Shown: positions 8,136 to 16,450 of the stretch, in pieces | How positions within the stretch are numbered: the first letter of the stretch is position 1 | Layout: each line of letters begins with the position of its first letter | Source of the DNA: Acidobacteriota bacterium | Lineage (GTDB): Bacteria > Acidobacteriota > Terriglobia > Terriglobales > Acidobacteriaceae | Assembly (NCBI GenBank): GCA_021780095.1 | Contig: JAJXZK010000134.1 | Span: 1 to 26,877, forward strand | Reading direction: 5' to 3' | Length of the DNA: 26,877 bases | Notes under the pieces: generated by a model | The model's database searches: none | Seen by the model: the letters and a program-made list of their open reading frames with translations, nothing else | What the model was told of the DNA's origin: nothing | Translations under genes and position numbers: made by a program

Positions 8136-8180
8136 GTTTCTTATATCGACAGGCCTCAACTATCCTAGGGGTCACCAGCT

Positions 8181-10508
8181 ATGGCGAATTTGCCCACCAC
8201 GACGCTTGCGCGCAAGCACATTCAGGTAAGAGGCGTCGTGCAGGGAGTCGGATTTCGCCCATTTGTATATAAGCTGGCAAAGGCTCTCGACTTGGCAGGA
8301 CATGTCTTCAATTCGTCGGCGGGCGTCACCATCGAAGTTGAAGGAGCCGAGGACGCCACGGATGAATTTATTCGAAGGCTGAGAGTCGAACCTCCGCAAC
8401 TCGCAACCATCGCCGAGATCAGCATTTCAAGCATGGAGCTTCAGGGGGACACCGGCTTTTCCATCCTTCAGAGCCGGGAAGCGGCGGGTGAATTCGCCCT
8501 CGTTCCTCCGGACACCGGCACCTGCGATGCGTGCTGGCGCGATTTTGGCGACCCCCTCAACCGCCGCTATGGGTACCCATTCACCAATTGCACCCATTGC
8601 GGCCCGCGCTACACCATCATCCATGACATCCCTTACGACCGAGCGACCACGACCATGTCGAGATTCACAATGTGCAGCGCCTGCGGGTCTGAATATGAAG
8701 ACCCCGAGGATCGGCGCTTTCACGCCCAGCCAAACGCGTGCGCTCTTTGCGGACCTTCGCTGGCCCTGGCCCCGCGCGGCGCGCCACTTGCCGATTGTTC
8801 ATTTACCGACATGGATTCGCTGGCAATCATCCGTCAGGCAAGAACGCTGCTGCGCGATGGGAAGATTCTTGCGGTGAAAGGTCTCGGCGGCTTTCTGCTG
8901 GCGTGCGATGCAAACAACGACATTGCCGTCGCCGAGCTTCGAAAGCGCAAGCGCCGCGCGGACAAACCTTTCGCGTTGATGATGCGAGATGTCGCGGCTG
9001 TGAGGACGGCGTGCCTGGTATCTGAAGAGGACGAAGCAGCTCTTCTCGATTTGCGGAGGCCGATTGTGGTTCTGCCTCGACTCGCAGAAGCGGATTTGTC
9101 CCCAGGCATCTCGCCCGGAAACGACACCGTGGGAGTGATGCTGCCGTACACTCCTCTGCATTACCTGTTGTTCAGTGATTCGCTTGAGGCGGAGTCCGAA
9201 TTCGCCGCCTTGGTCATGACGAGCGGCAACCTCAGTGAAGAGCCAATCGTTGTGTCGAACTCGGAGGCCATGCGGCGCCTCGATGCAGTTGCCGACTGGT
9301 TTCTACTGCACGACCGCGACATCGCAATGCGCGTCGATGATTCTGTCGTACGCGTCTTCGAGGGGCGTGAACGCGTGCTGCGCCGCTCCCGTGGGTTTGT
9401 GCCGCAGCCGATCGATCTGGGAATCGCACTGGAAGAAGTGCTGGCCTTCGGTGGTGAACTAAAGAATACCTTCTGCCTGACCAAGAGCCGGTACGCGATT
9501 CTGAGCCAGCATATCGGGGACCTTGAGAACCTCGAAACGATGCAGTTTTTTGAAGAAACGCTCGCCAGGATGAAACGCCTTTTCAAGGTTGCGCCACGGG
9601 TGGCTGCATACGATCTGCACCCAGGGTATATGAGCACCCGGATGGCCATCGAGTCCGGGTGCGAACGCAAGATCGGCGTGCAGCATCACCATGCGCATAT
9701 AGCGAGTTGCATGGCTGAGAACCATCTGCAGGGCAAAGTACTCGGCGTGGCTTTCGACGGCACCGGGTATGGCACGGATGGAAAAATATGGGGCAGTGAG
9801 TTTCTGGTCGCGGATTTTGCCGCGTTTTCACGCCGCGCGCATCTCCGGTATGTGCCGCTTCCCGGCGGCGACGCTGCGGTGCGGCAGCCCTGGCGGATGG
9901 CGCTCGCCTATCTGCGAGATACTTTTGGCCGGCAGATCTCCGGAGAATTTGGATGTTTTCGAGAAATTCCCGCGAAGGACCTGGAACGCGTGGACACAAT
10001 GATCTCCCGGCGCATTCATACGATGGAGACATCGTCCTGTGGGCGACTCTTTGACGCTGTAGCTGCGCTCCTTGGGCTCGTATCCGAGGTCACCTTCGAG
10101 GGGCAGGCAGCGATCGCGCTGGAAACGATAGCTGCAAGAGGAGTCGACCGGTGCTACGACTTCAACATTGAAGAAGGGGAACCGTTGATTCTGGATTTTC
10201 GTCCGACAATCGCGGCGATTGCGCAGGATTTGTCATCCGGAAGAACGGCGGGAGAAGTCTCTGCTTGTTTTCACAATACCCTGAGTGCGGCCACTGTGGA
10301 GATGTGCTGTCGCATCCGGAAGAGCGACGGAGTAGACCGGGTATGCCTCAGCGGAGGGACATTCCAGAACCTATATCTCCTCAAACAAACAACAGTGGAA
10401 TTGCGACGCCATGGCTTTAAGGTCTTCCTGCACAGTGTGGTGCCGGCAAACGATGGCGGCATATCGCTGGGCCAAGCCGTAATAGCGAATGAGCGTGCGC
10501 TACACTAA
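8181..10508 (+). CDS. hypF: Carbamoyltransferase HypF, hydrogenase CN-ligand synthesis
   Basis: HypF converts carbamoyl phosphate to a carbamoyl-adenylate and transfers it to the HypE C-terminal cysteine, the first step toward the cyanide ligands of the [NiFe] site. The 775-residue protein is full length. It has an acylphosphatase domain with 'VQGVGFRPF' (Arg26) and Asn44. A double zinc finger follows, with four CxxC pairs ('CDAC', 'CTHC', 'CSAC', 'CALC'). Next is a YrdC-like domain ('KGLGGFLLACDA', 'KRRADKPFALM', 'MTSGNLSEEP'), and last a Kae1/TobZ-like carbamoyltransferase domain with the metal site HHHAH at about 502-506 and 'DGTGYGTDG'. The ATG is preceded by a GGGGT ribosome site. hypC, hypD and hypE are not in this window and must lie elsewhere if the pathway is complete. 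It is divergent from nikR, so nickel control is plausible. Confidence 0.97.
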   Translation: MANLPTTTLARKHIQVRGVVQGVGFRPFVYKLAKALDLAGHVFNSSAGVTIEVEGAEDATDEFIRRLRVEPPQLATIAEISISSMELQGDTGFSILQSREAAGEFALVPPDTGTCDACWRDFGDPLNRRYGYPFTNCTHCGPRYTIIHDIPYDRATTTMSRFTMCSACGSEYEDPEDRRFHAQPNACALCGPSLALAPRGAPLADCSFTDMDSLAIIRQARTLLRDGKILAVKGLGGFLLACDANNDIAVAELRKRKRRADKPFALMMRDVAAVRTACLVSEEDEAALLDLRRPIVVLPRLAEADLSPGISPGNDTVGVMLPYTPLHYLLFSDSLEAESEFAALVMTSGNLSEEPIVVSNSEAMRRLDAVADWFLLHDRDIAMRVDDSVVRVFEGRERVLRRSRGFVPQPIDLGIALEEVLAFGGELKNTFCLTKSRYAILSQHIGDLENLETMQFFEETLARMKRLFKVAPRVAAYDLHPGYMSTRMAIESGCERKIGVQHHHAHIASCMAENHLQGKVLGVAFDGTGYGTDGKIWGSEFLVADFAAFSRRAHLRYVPLPGGDAAVRQPWRMALAYLRDTFGRQISGEFGCFREIPAKDLERVDTMISRRIHTMETSSCGRLFDAVAALLGLVSEVTFEGQAAIALETIAARGVDRCYDFNIEEGEPLILDFRPTIAAIAQDLSSGRTAGEVSACFHNTLSAATVEMCCRIRKSDGVDRVCLSGGTFQNLYLLKQTTVELRRHGFKVFLHSVVPANDGGISLGQAVIANERALH

Positions 10509-10512
10509 CTAT

Positions 10513-10561
10513 CCCACTGGTTCAAAACATCGGGCAGGCCAACAGGATATAGAACAGTGGG
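10513..10561. promoter_or_regulatory. Inverted repeat between hypF and the antitoxin relic
   Basis: CCCACTG (10513-10519) and CAGTGGG (10555-10561) are perfect reverse complements. They are flanked by CTAAC and GTTAG, giving an interrupted larger dyad across a 35-bp spacer. The structure sits immediately upstream of the antitoxin start, where autoregulatory operators of toxin-antitoxin operons lie. A role in ending hypF transcription is the alternative. Confidence 0.3.
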
Positions 10562-10568
10562 TTAGGGC

Positions 10569-10870
10569 ATGAACAATACAGCACAAAAGCGGGCGATTAA
10601 GAACTACCGGTACCGCCTCCGCAAGCGAGGGATCGTGCGGTTTGAAGTTCTCGGCCTCGACGCCGATCGCGACCAGATTCGCTCGTTCGCAAAGCGGCTC
10701 GCCCAGAACGACGCTGAGGCCAATCAAATTCGGTCGCAGGTCAGGCGGACAGTCTCCGATCTACCTCAAAAGAAGGGGGGCATTCTTGCGGCTCTTCGTC
10801 GCTCGCCGCTGGTCGGACTGGCGTTGGAGATTGACCGTCCCTTTGACCTGGCAGGGAAGTCGATCTATGA
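10569..10870 (+). pseudogene. Antitoxin of a VapBC/FitAB-like pair, 3' frameshifted
   Basis: The reading from 10569 gives an Arg/Lys-rich protein containing 'RFEVLGLDADRDQIRSFAKR' and 'KKGGILAALRRSPLVGLALE', a pattern recognised from antitoxins found upstream of PIN-domain toxins. Family members normally end soon after this block with a Lys-Val-Asp-Leu-stop whose TGA overlaps the toxin ATG. Here 'CGATCTATGA' is present at 10861-10870, but one base has been lost just before it. The frame therefore slips and reads on for about 30 unrelated residues to 10958. The core is intact, so a functional antitoxin with an altered tail is possible. The partner toxin is clearly dead. Family assignment is from memory of the pattern. 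Confidence 0.7.
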
Positions 10871-11274
10871 GGTATCTCCTCGACATCATCAGCAATGCCA
10901 CGAAGTCAAGCCATTCGTAGCCGCTCATCGAATGGATGGAGGAACGGGTGGACGATGATTTGTTCATTTCTGCATTGAGCCTGGCCGAAATCCGGTGCGG
11001 CGTTCTGGAGAAGTCGGCAGGGAGAAAGCGCAGGCAGCTTGAAGAACGGTTTCACGGTCAGGAGGACCTCAGGCGCTGTTTCGATGACGCGTGTTGGCTT
11101 TCGACGAAAATGCAGCACTTGCCTGAGCCCGTCTCATGTCGGAAGGCACTGCCGCAGGGCGGCCCAGAAGCGCTTTCGATATGTCATGGCCGCAATCGTC
11201 GAGGCGAATGAGTGCGTTGTTGTCACAGACAACGAGAAGCCTTTCACGGCGTAAACATTCTCAATCCGCTCCGT
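10867..11274 (+). pseudogene. VapC-like PIN-domain toxin, multiply disrupted
   Basis: Pieces of a PIN-domain ribonuclease toxin can be read in successive frames. The start is 'MRYLLDIISNATK', where the usual Thr-Asn after the catalytic Asp is missing. A TAG follows at 10918-10920, then 'LFISALSLAEIRCGVLEK' and, in another frame, 'VLAFDENAALA' followed by TGA where a Trp is expected. 'RLMSEGTAAGRPRSAFDM' comes next. After a further shift 'MAAIVEANECVVVTDNEK' appears, and a last shift gives 'GVNILNPLR'. At least three frame changes and two nonsense codons make it non-functional. It is the partner of the upstream antitoxin remnant. Confidence 0.85.
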
Positions 11275-11403
11275 AGTGCGAGACGCAGAGCAGCGACTGA
11301 GCGCTAAAGTCCTCAATTTGATCATGCCGCATGCGACTACCTCAGACTGACGACAGCGGACGTAAAGATCTTAGTCTTCTGATCCACACTGCTGGAGCCA
11401 ACG

Positions 11404-12132
11404 TTACCTGCAAAGACTGTCGTATGATTTCGTACATTTTCCAAATCGCCGCGTAGCCTCGCAATAGAAAGCAAGAAGTGAACGACGTACCCGTATCTGC
11501 TGACTTTTGAGGTCGTAATCAATGAAGCCTGCGTCCTTGAACTTCTTCATGAAATAGCAAGTCCGCGACCGCGTAGTGCCTACCATTTCTGCGAGGGTTT
11601 CATGGTTTACCCTCGCAATCGCGGTCTCAGGGGAGGATTGCCCATCAAAATGGGAAAGCAGCAGGAGAATACGCGCTAGTCTCTTCTCGCTGGGATTGCA
11701 CCGCTGATCCACCAAATCCTGCCTGTAGCGGACGTTCCGCGCCAACACGTATGCACAAAACTTGTTTGACAACGTCACTTCTTGCGCAAGTGCGAGCATC
11801 ATGGCCTCCTTTTCAATTCGCAGGAGCTTGCAGTCTGTCAGTGCGTTGGCATATGCTGTGCGGACTGGCAGGCCGGCAATTGAGTCTTTGCCAACAAAAT
11901 CCTCGTCGCCCAATATATCGAGCGTTGCTTCCTTCCCGCTCGGGGACCTTGCGCTGAGTCTTACCCTTCCTGCTTGAACGACAAACACCGCGTCAGCCGT
12001 GTCGCCCTGAGCGAAAAGTGACTGACCTTTCCGAAAAGACAGCATCTCCCTGCCCACGCCGATGGTTGAAAGAAAGACTTCGGGGCTGAATGCACATCTT
12101 TGTTTGGCCACAGGCTTCACTCCGCTATGCAA
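11404..12132 (-). CDS. Crp/Fnr-family transcriptional regulator
   Basis: A 242-residue DNA-binding regulator. The cyclic-nucleotide-binding-like beta-roll spans about residues 28-120 ('FRKGQSLFAQGDTADAVFVV', 'GRVRLSARSPSGKEATLDIL'). It is followed by the dimer helix and a winged helix-turn-helix at about 165-215 ('NHETLAEMVGTTRSRTCYFM'). No N-terminal Fnr-type cysteine cluster is visible, so an oxygen-sensing [4Fe-4S] role is not supported; the effector is unknown. The C-terminus after 'QQIRVRRSLLAFYC' is longer than in close relatives, which usually stop a few residues after this strand, so a late frameshift is possible. It faces away from the winged-helix remnant. About 95 bp between it and the toxin relic hold nothing recognisable. 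Confidence 0.9.
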   Translation of the reverse strand: MHSGVKPVAKQRCAFSPEVFLSTIGVGREMLSFRKGQSLFAQGDTADAVFVVQAGRVRLSARSPSGKEATLDILGDEDFVGKDSIAGLPVRTAYANALTDCKLLRIEKEAMMLALAQEVTLSNKFCAYVLARNVRYRQDLVDQRCNPSEKRLARILLLLSHFDGQSSPETAIARVNHETLAEMVGTTRSRTCYFMKKFKDAGFIDYDLKSQQIRVRRSLLAFYCEATRRFGKCTKSYDSLCR

Positions 12133-12168
12133 GCGATCTTACATTTGAGCACAACTACGACGATAAGG

Positions 12169-12522
12169 ATGTTCCATATTGCTCATTGCAGCCAAAGTGA
12201 AGACACCGACAATCCGCCACTTCTGGACGTCGGCAACCGACTGGCAACCGTGGCTGCTTTTCTTCATGCGTGCACTGCAACAACAAAAGCGCCGGCTCTC
12301 AGTAAAGGTGGAACGGGAAAAGACGCCCTTGCCACTCTCCCAGAGCTTGCAGTCAAGATTCTTGACTATGTACGGGATCAGGGACGAGTCACTACCCGCG
12401 ATATGGTGCGCGAAATCGGCGCGAGCCCGAATACCCTCAAAGCTACATTTACCTCGCTTGTTGATAAGGGCTTGCTCCTGCGACATGGCGGCAGGCGTTC
12501 CACTTGGTACGGGCTTCCGTAA
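12169..12522 (+). pseudogene. Orphan winged-helix domain resembling the C-terminus of Fic proteins
   Basis: The last 60 or so residues of this frame form a clear winged helix-turn-helix: 'AVKILDYVRDQGRVTTRDMV', 'EIGASPNTLKATFTSLVDKG', then a wing with 'RHGGRRSTWYGLP' and a stop. This arrangement, including the ending Trp-Tyr-x-Leu, is familiar from the C-termini of Fic-family proteins and related regulators. The N-terminal part shows no Fic HPFxxGNGR motif or other domain, and the start is uncertain (ATG at 12127 or 12169, neither with a convincing ribosome site). It is best read as the surviving 3' end of a larger gene, though a small stand-alone regulator is possible. The 168 bp after it contain no recognisable gene. 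Confidence 0.45.
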
Positions 12523-12690
12523 AGACGGAGATGTATGGCATTCACGATTCTCGAGGAGCGCGCTGTATGTCCAGAAGATCCCGAGGGTCGGATCAGTAAT
12601 GCGCCAAATTTTCAACATGCCGCTGGAAGATCGCGCCGCCATAGAGCACTTCATCAACATCTACTTCCATGCGAACCTGAAGCAATTCGC

Positions 12691-14319
12691 CTAATGGGCG
12701 ATAATCTTCTCTCCCCCGCGCGGATCGTTCTTCTTCAAGACAAACGTCATGCAGAACATGGCGGCCGCAGCCACTGTGAGCAGCCAGAATGTGTCGATGT
12801 ACGACAAAGTAGAAGCCTGCAATTGTAAAGATTGATACACCTGCCCATAGGCGCGGGTGAGCGCGTCGGGAGTACTGGAGCCACTCTGCTGGAATTGTTG
12901 TGCCAGCCCATTGACAGTGCTGCGAAAGATCGGGTTACTTGGAGTGAGATGGCTGGCCAGCCTCTCCTGATGGAACTGGTTGCGTCGCGCAAGCACCGTG
13001 GTGACGACAGAAGTACCGACGCTGCTGCCGATGTTCCGCATAAAATTTACCAGCCCGGCAATAGCATTGTTCTTCCCCTTGGCCATGCCGTAGTAAGCGG
13101 CAGCGGTAGTCGGGATGAAGACCAGGCCCATCGGTGCGTATTGGGCAATCCGCAGCAGTGTGGCCGATTTAAAACTGATGAGAAGATCGACGCGCTGCGT
13201 GGACAGATACATGCTGCCTGTCAGCAGAATCCAGCCTGCGGCGATGAGATAGCGGCCCTGAAATCGGCCCGCCAGCATTCCAATGAAGGGCAATTCCACC
13301 AGCAGCACGAAGCCTGCGGCGGAAAGCACCATGCCCGCTGCCTCCGCCGTATAACCCATATTGGCCTGTAGGAATTGCGGGACCAATACCGTCGTCGCAA
13401 AGGACATTCCGCCAACGATAAACATCATGATGCTGGATGTCGTGAAGTTGAAATTTGTGAAGAGCCGAACATCGACGATGGGGTCTTTCTGGAACCACTC
13501 CCATACGACCAGCGAGACCAGGCAGACGCTGGCAATCGCGATCAGGGTCACGATAAAGTGGGAACCGAACCAATCGTCCTCCTGCCCCTTGTCGAGCAGT
13601 ATCTGCAAAGCCCCAACGCCGAGGGCCAGCAAGGAAAAGCCAATGTAATCGAGACGGGCACGCCTCCCGAGGGCCCGGGCTTTGGTCAGATAAGGAGGGT
13701 CTTCCACGAATTGGTAGACAAGGAAGAGCGCCAGAATGCCCACAGGCAGGTTCATCAGAAAAATCCAGCGCCAGGTATAGTTGTCCGTGATCCAGCCGCC
13801 GAGAGTCGGGCCAATCGAGGGCGCGAAGATGGCCGTTACGCCATACAAGGAAAAGGCGAGCCCGCGAAGCCGGGGCGGAAACGTGTCGGCCAGGATGGCC
13901 TGCGCCATCGGCTGCAGCCCGCCTCCGCCCGCGCCCTGAATCACGCGTGCGATCAAGAGGAGTCCGAGACTGGGCGCGATGCCGCAGATAAGAGAACTGA
14001 CGGTGAAGATGACGATGCAGGCCATAAAGAACCGCTTGCGTCCGAAGAGGCTTACCAGCCATCCGCTGATAGGCAGAACGATGGCGTTCGAGACCAGATA
14101 CGAAGTCAGTACCCATGTACTCTGGTCCTGGCTGGCACCTAGGTTCCCCGCGATGTGTGGCAGGGCCACGTTGGCGATGCTGGTGTCGAGCACTTCCATG
14201 AATGCCGCCAGTGAAACCACAAAGGCGATAAACCACGGGTTTGCTTTCGGTTTCCAGTCGTGGTCTTGCTGCGTCAGTGTTTCAGTTGCGGCGCTCATTC
14301 CATCCGTTGCTGTCGGCAT
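12691..14319 (-). CDS. DHA2-family (EmrB/QacA) MFS drug transporter
   Basis: A 542-residue inner-membrane proton-driven exporter with the 14-TM layout of the DHA2 family. Recognisable elements are 'FMEVLDTSIANVALPHIAGN' in TM1, motif A 'GWLVSLFGRKRFFM', motif C-like 'GAGGGGLQPMAQAI' and 'WRWIFLMNLPVG'. It is a paralogue of the emrB-type gene at 20782 and shares with it the loop 'DKGQEDDWFGSH'. Unlike that gene it has no adjacent membrane-fusion protein; instead it is last in a minus-strand group after a rhodanese and an MFS_3 exporter. The substrate is unknown, probably a hydrophobic drug or metabolite. Confidence 0.93.
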   Translation of the reverse strand: MPTATDGMSAATETLTQQDHDWKPKANPWFIAFVVSLAAFMEVLDTSIANVALPHIAGNLGASQDQSTWVLTSYLVSNAIVLPISGWLVSLFGRKRFFMACIVIFTVSSLICGIAPSLGLLLIARVIQGAGGGGLQPMAQAILADTFPPRLRGLAFSLYGVTAIFAPSIGPTLGGWITDNYTWRWIFLMNLPVGILALFLVYQFVEDPPYLTKARALGRRARLDYIGFSLLALGVGALQILLDKGQEDDWFGSHFIVTLIAIASVCLVSLVVWEWFQKDPIVDVRLFTNFNFTTSSIMMFIVGGMSFATTVLVPQFLQANMGYTAEAAGMVLSAAGFVLLVELPFIGMLAGRFQGRYLIAAGWILLTGSMYLSTQRVDLLISFKSATLLRIAQYAPMGLVFIPTTAAAYYGMAKGKNNAIAGLVNFMRNIGSSVGTSVVTTVLARRNQFHQERLASHLTPSNPIFRSTVNGLAQQFQQSGSSTPDALTRAYGQVYQSLQLQASTLSYIDTFWLLTVAAAAMFCMTFVLKKNDPRGGEKIIAH

Positions 14320-14424
14320 GATTGATCGATCAGTGCGAGTGTGGTAAAAACCAGGATTGCGGCTCTCCTCACCGGCGCAGATAAGAAGCTGCCACTTGAA
14401 CCCCGATATTTCGAAGAACGAAAA

Positions 14425-14903
14425 TCATGGTCTCGATTGCAAATCGTGAAGATCCGGACTGCCCGTGTCGAGATGGAATGGCTTGGTGTACGGCTCCACT
14501 GGATAGCCCTTCTTTTTCCAGCCATCCAACCCACCTTTGAGGAGTTTGATCCGCGTGAGATGCAGGGCGAGGGCACGATGCAAGATGCGGAGGCTGGTTT
14601 TATTGCTTGGGCTGGTACAGTAAACGATCGAGTCTTTCTCCTGCGGAATGAGGGAGGGATTCTCCAGCACTTCTTTGGGCGAAATTCTTTTCGCTCCAGG
14701 AATGATCTCGGAATCGGCCAACAGGTCGAGAGGCTGGCGAACGTCGAAGAGCAGCACCTCCGGATTGGAGGCCAAAAGTGCATGGAGGGCCTCCGGTGTA
14801 ATGGTGTGCTGCTCGATGACATGCCGGTCTCTGGTGGCCGGACCCCAACTACGATCAGCAGGGACAGCATGGCAATAAAAATGGTAATCGAAACCACAAC
14901 CAT
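14425..14903 (-). pseudogene. Membrane-anchored rhodanese-like protein, frameshifted
   Basis: The ATG at 14903 has a strong AGGGAGGA ribosome site and opens a membrane anchor ('VVVSITIFIAMLSLLIVVGV'). Near 14825 the frame breaks. A second frame then continues with a rhodanese domain: 'TITPEALHALLASNPEVLLF', 'DVRQPLDLL', a loop with the active-site cysteine 'YCTSPSNKTS', and 'LLKGGLDGWKKKGYPVEPY'. Joined, they give a plausible anchored single-domain rhodanese of about 160 residues facing the periplasm. Rhodaneses transfer sulfane sulfur; the acceptor is unknown. The catalytic half is also open from an in-frame ATG at 14994, but that reading's first 60 residues are non-homologous and out of frame with the anchor. 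This is either real decay or one sequencing indel. Confidence 0.75.
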
Positions 14904-14990
14904 TCTCCGTTCCTCCCTGATCGGCATGCTGCAAGAGCAGATTCAATGCACGCCGACGAGGATTCATTTCTCCAGCGTAGCGACGGCACT

Positions 14991-16334
14991 TCATCCGTTC
15001 GCGGCTTCGGTGACCGGCAACATTTTTCGTTCAATGATCCCCAACCGCTCGTAGATAGGCCGCATGTCGCGCCGGATTGTCTTCAACTGGCTCCAGAACC
15101 ATGCGCTTCCGGCAATGCAGGCCACTCCGCTGAGCATGACGGTGCGCGGCGCGCCAATCCAGTGTGCCAGCACACCTGCCAGAAGGCTGCCGAAAGGGGC
15201 CATCCCGACAAAGGCGACGGTGTAATAGCTCATCACCCGGCCCCGCATCTTCTCGTCGACCAGTGTCTGGATGACGGTGTTGCTCGCCGTCAGCCCCTGC
15301 ATCATGCCGTAGCCAATAATCAGCATCAGAAGCATCGAAATCCACATAGTCTTTGAGAATCCGAACCCGATCAGCCCGATGCCGAAGATTGCCGCTGAGA
15401 CCGGTATCACCTTGCTCAGTCCGCGGACCGAGCGCCGCACCACCAGCGACAGAGCAGAAACCAGCGAGCCGACCCCGGTAGCTCCCATCAGAAATCCCAG
15501 CGTATGCGGACCGCCGTGGAGTACCTGCACCGCAAAGATCGGCATCAGCACCAGGAACGGCCACCCCATCAGGCTGACCACGGCGAACAACAGCAAAATG
15601 CTGCGGATCGGCACAAATGCCGATACATACGCCCAGCCCTCGCGAAGCTGCTCGGCCATGGAAGTGACAGCATGCTTCCGTTGGATTGCCGTTACGCGCA
15701 TCAGCAGCAGGGAAACGATGACCGCGATGTAACTGATGCCGTCGATGAGAAAGCAATATCCTTCACTGCTGGCCGCGATGATGACACCGGCCAGAGCAGG
15801 GCCGATCAAACGGGCCAGGTTCACCATCGACGAATTGATGGCGATGGCATTGGAGAGGTTGGCGCGATCCTCCACCATCTGCACCATGAAGGTCTGCCGG
15901 CCTGGCATGTCAAAGGCGTTGATCACTCCCTGAAAAGCGCTGAGCCAAAGGACCTCATGGATATTCACGCGGTTCGAGAGTGTCAGCCATGCCAACAGGA
16001 GCGACTGGACCATGGCCAGCGTCTGAGTACAGACCAGCACCTGCCGCCGGTCCAGCCGGTCGACGAGCACGCCTGCAAACGGCGCCAGCAGAAATGTCGG
16101 AATCTGTCCGGCAAAGCCGACCGTTCCCAGCAGCAGTGAGGACTTGGTCAACCGGTAGACGAGCCAGGAGGTCGCGATCCGCGTCATCCAGGTGCCTACC
16201 AGCGATATGCTTTGCCCCCCGAAGAACAACCGGAAATTCCGGTGATGCAAGGCCCTCCAGGCATGGGAAAGATCGGGCCTTCGGCCCGCGGGTGCTTCCG
16301 GCGTCGTTGTGGGCTTTTCTTGGGGGTCGGACAT
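14991..16334 (-). CDS. MFS transporter, MFS_3 / EntS-like exporter family
   Basis: A 447-residue, roughly 12-TM major facilitator protein. Typical family blocks are 'LHHRNFRLFFGGQSISLVGT', 'WMTRIATSWLVYRLT', 'LLAPFAGVLVDRLDRRQVLV' and 'GRQTFMVQMV', as in EntS-like exporters and related uncharacterised MFS_3 proteins. The start is taken as ATG at 16334; a TTG at 16352 would add six residues, and neither has a strong ribosome site. It lies downstream of the hydrolase terminator hairpin and upstream of the rhodanese relic on the same strand. The substrate is not predictable; siderophores or drugs are the known cargo in this family. Confidence 0.9.
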   Translation of the reverse strand: MSDPQEKPTTTPEAPAGRRPDLSHAWRALHHRNFRLFFGGQSISLVGTWMTRIATSWLVYRLTKSSLLLGTVGFAGQIPTFLLAPFAGVLVDRLDRRQVLVCTQTLAMVQSLLLAWLTLSNRVNIHEVLWLSAFQGVINAFDMPGRQTFMVQMVEDRANLSNAIAINSSMVNLARLIGPALAGVIIAASSEGYCFLIDGISYIAVIVSLLLMRVTAIQRKHAVTSMAEQLREGWAYVSAFVPIRSILLLFAVVSLMGWPFLVLMPIFAVQVLHGGPHTLGFLMGATGVGSLVSALSLVVRRSVRGLSKVIPVSAAIFGIGLIGFGFSKTMWISMLLMLIIGYGMMQGLTASNTVIQTLVDEKMRGRVMSYYTVAFVGMAPFGSLLAGVLAHWIGAPRTVMLSGVACIAGSAWFWSQLKTIRRDMRPIYERLGIIERKMLPVTEAANG

Positions 16335-16370
16335 ACGCAAATTCAGGACCAAATTGCTTCTTATTGAATG

Positions 16371-16388
16371 TCGTTCTGATCAGAACGA
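16371..16388. promoter_or_regulatory. 18-bp perfect palindrome upstream of the MFS_3 gene
   Basis: TCGTTCTGATCAGAACGA reads the same on both strands with no spacer. It lies 37 bp upstream of the transporter ATG, a typical operator position for a dimeric repressor of the TetR, MarR or GntR type. The TetR gene at 17233-17868 is one candidate partner, but its own promoter holds a different dyad. Confidence 0.5.
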
Positions 16389-16404
16389 TGCTGCTCTCAA
16401 ATCG

Positions 16405-16429
16405 AACGCGACGCTGCAAGCGTCGCGTT
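16405..16429 (-). terminator. Hairpin terminator after the dienelactone hydrolase gene
   Basis: AACGCGACGCT (16405-16415), loop GCA, and AGCGTCGCGTT (16419-16429) form a perfect 11-bp GC-rich stem with a 3-nt loop. It lies 21 bp past the hydrolase stop codon in the minus direction and is followed there by only a short T run (CGATTTG), so it may be a weak intrinsic terminator. It separates the hydrolase from the MFS_3 gene. Confidence 0.65.
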
Positions 16430-16450
16430 TCTGCAGAAATTTGCAACCGG

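Noticed and set aside
8097..8159. 21-residue N-terminal extension of NikR
   Set aside because: It lies over the promoter palindrome and precedes the conserved ribbon-helix-helix start; the inner ATG fits family length.
12523..12690. Open frame continuing past the winged-helix stop up to 12694
   Set aside because: Different frame, no recognisable domain; only a short run near 'RAAIEHFINIYF' looks protein-like, and it could not be assigned.
13375..14142. 255-codon plus-strand frame opposite the DHA2 transporter
   Set aside because: Highly charged shadow of a membrane-protein gene; no start signal or domain.
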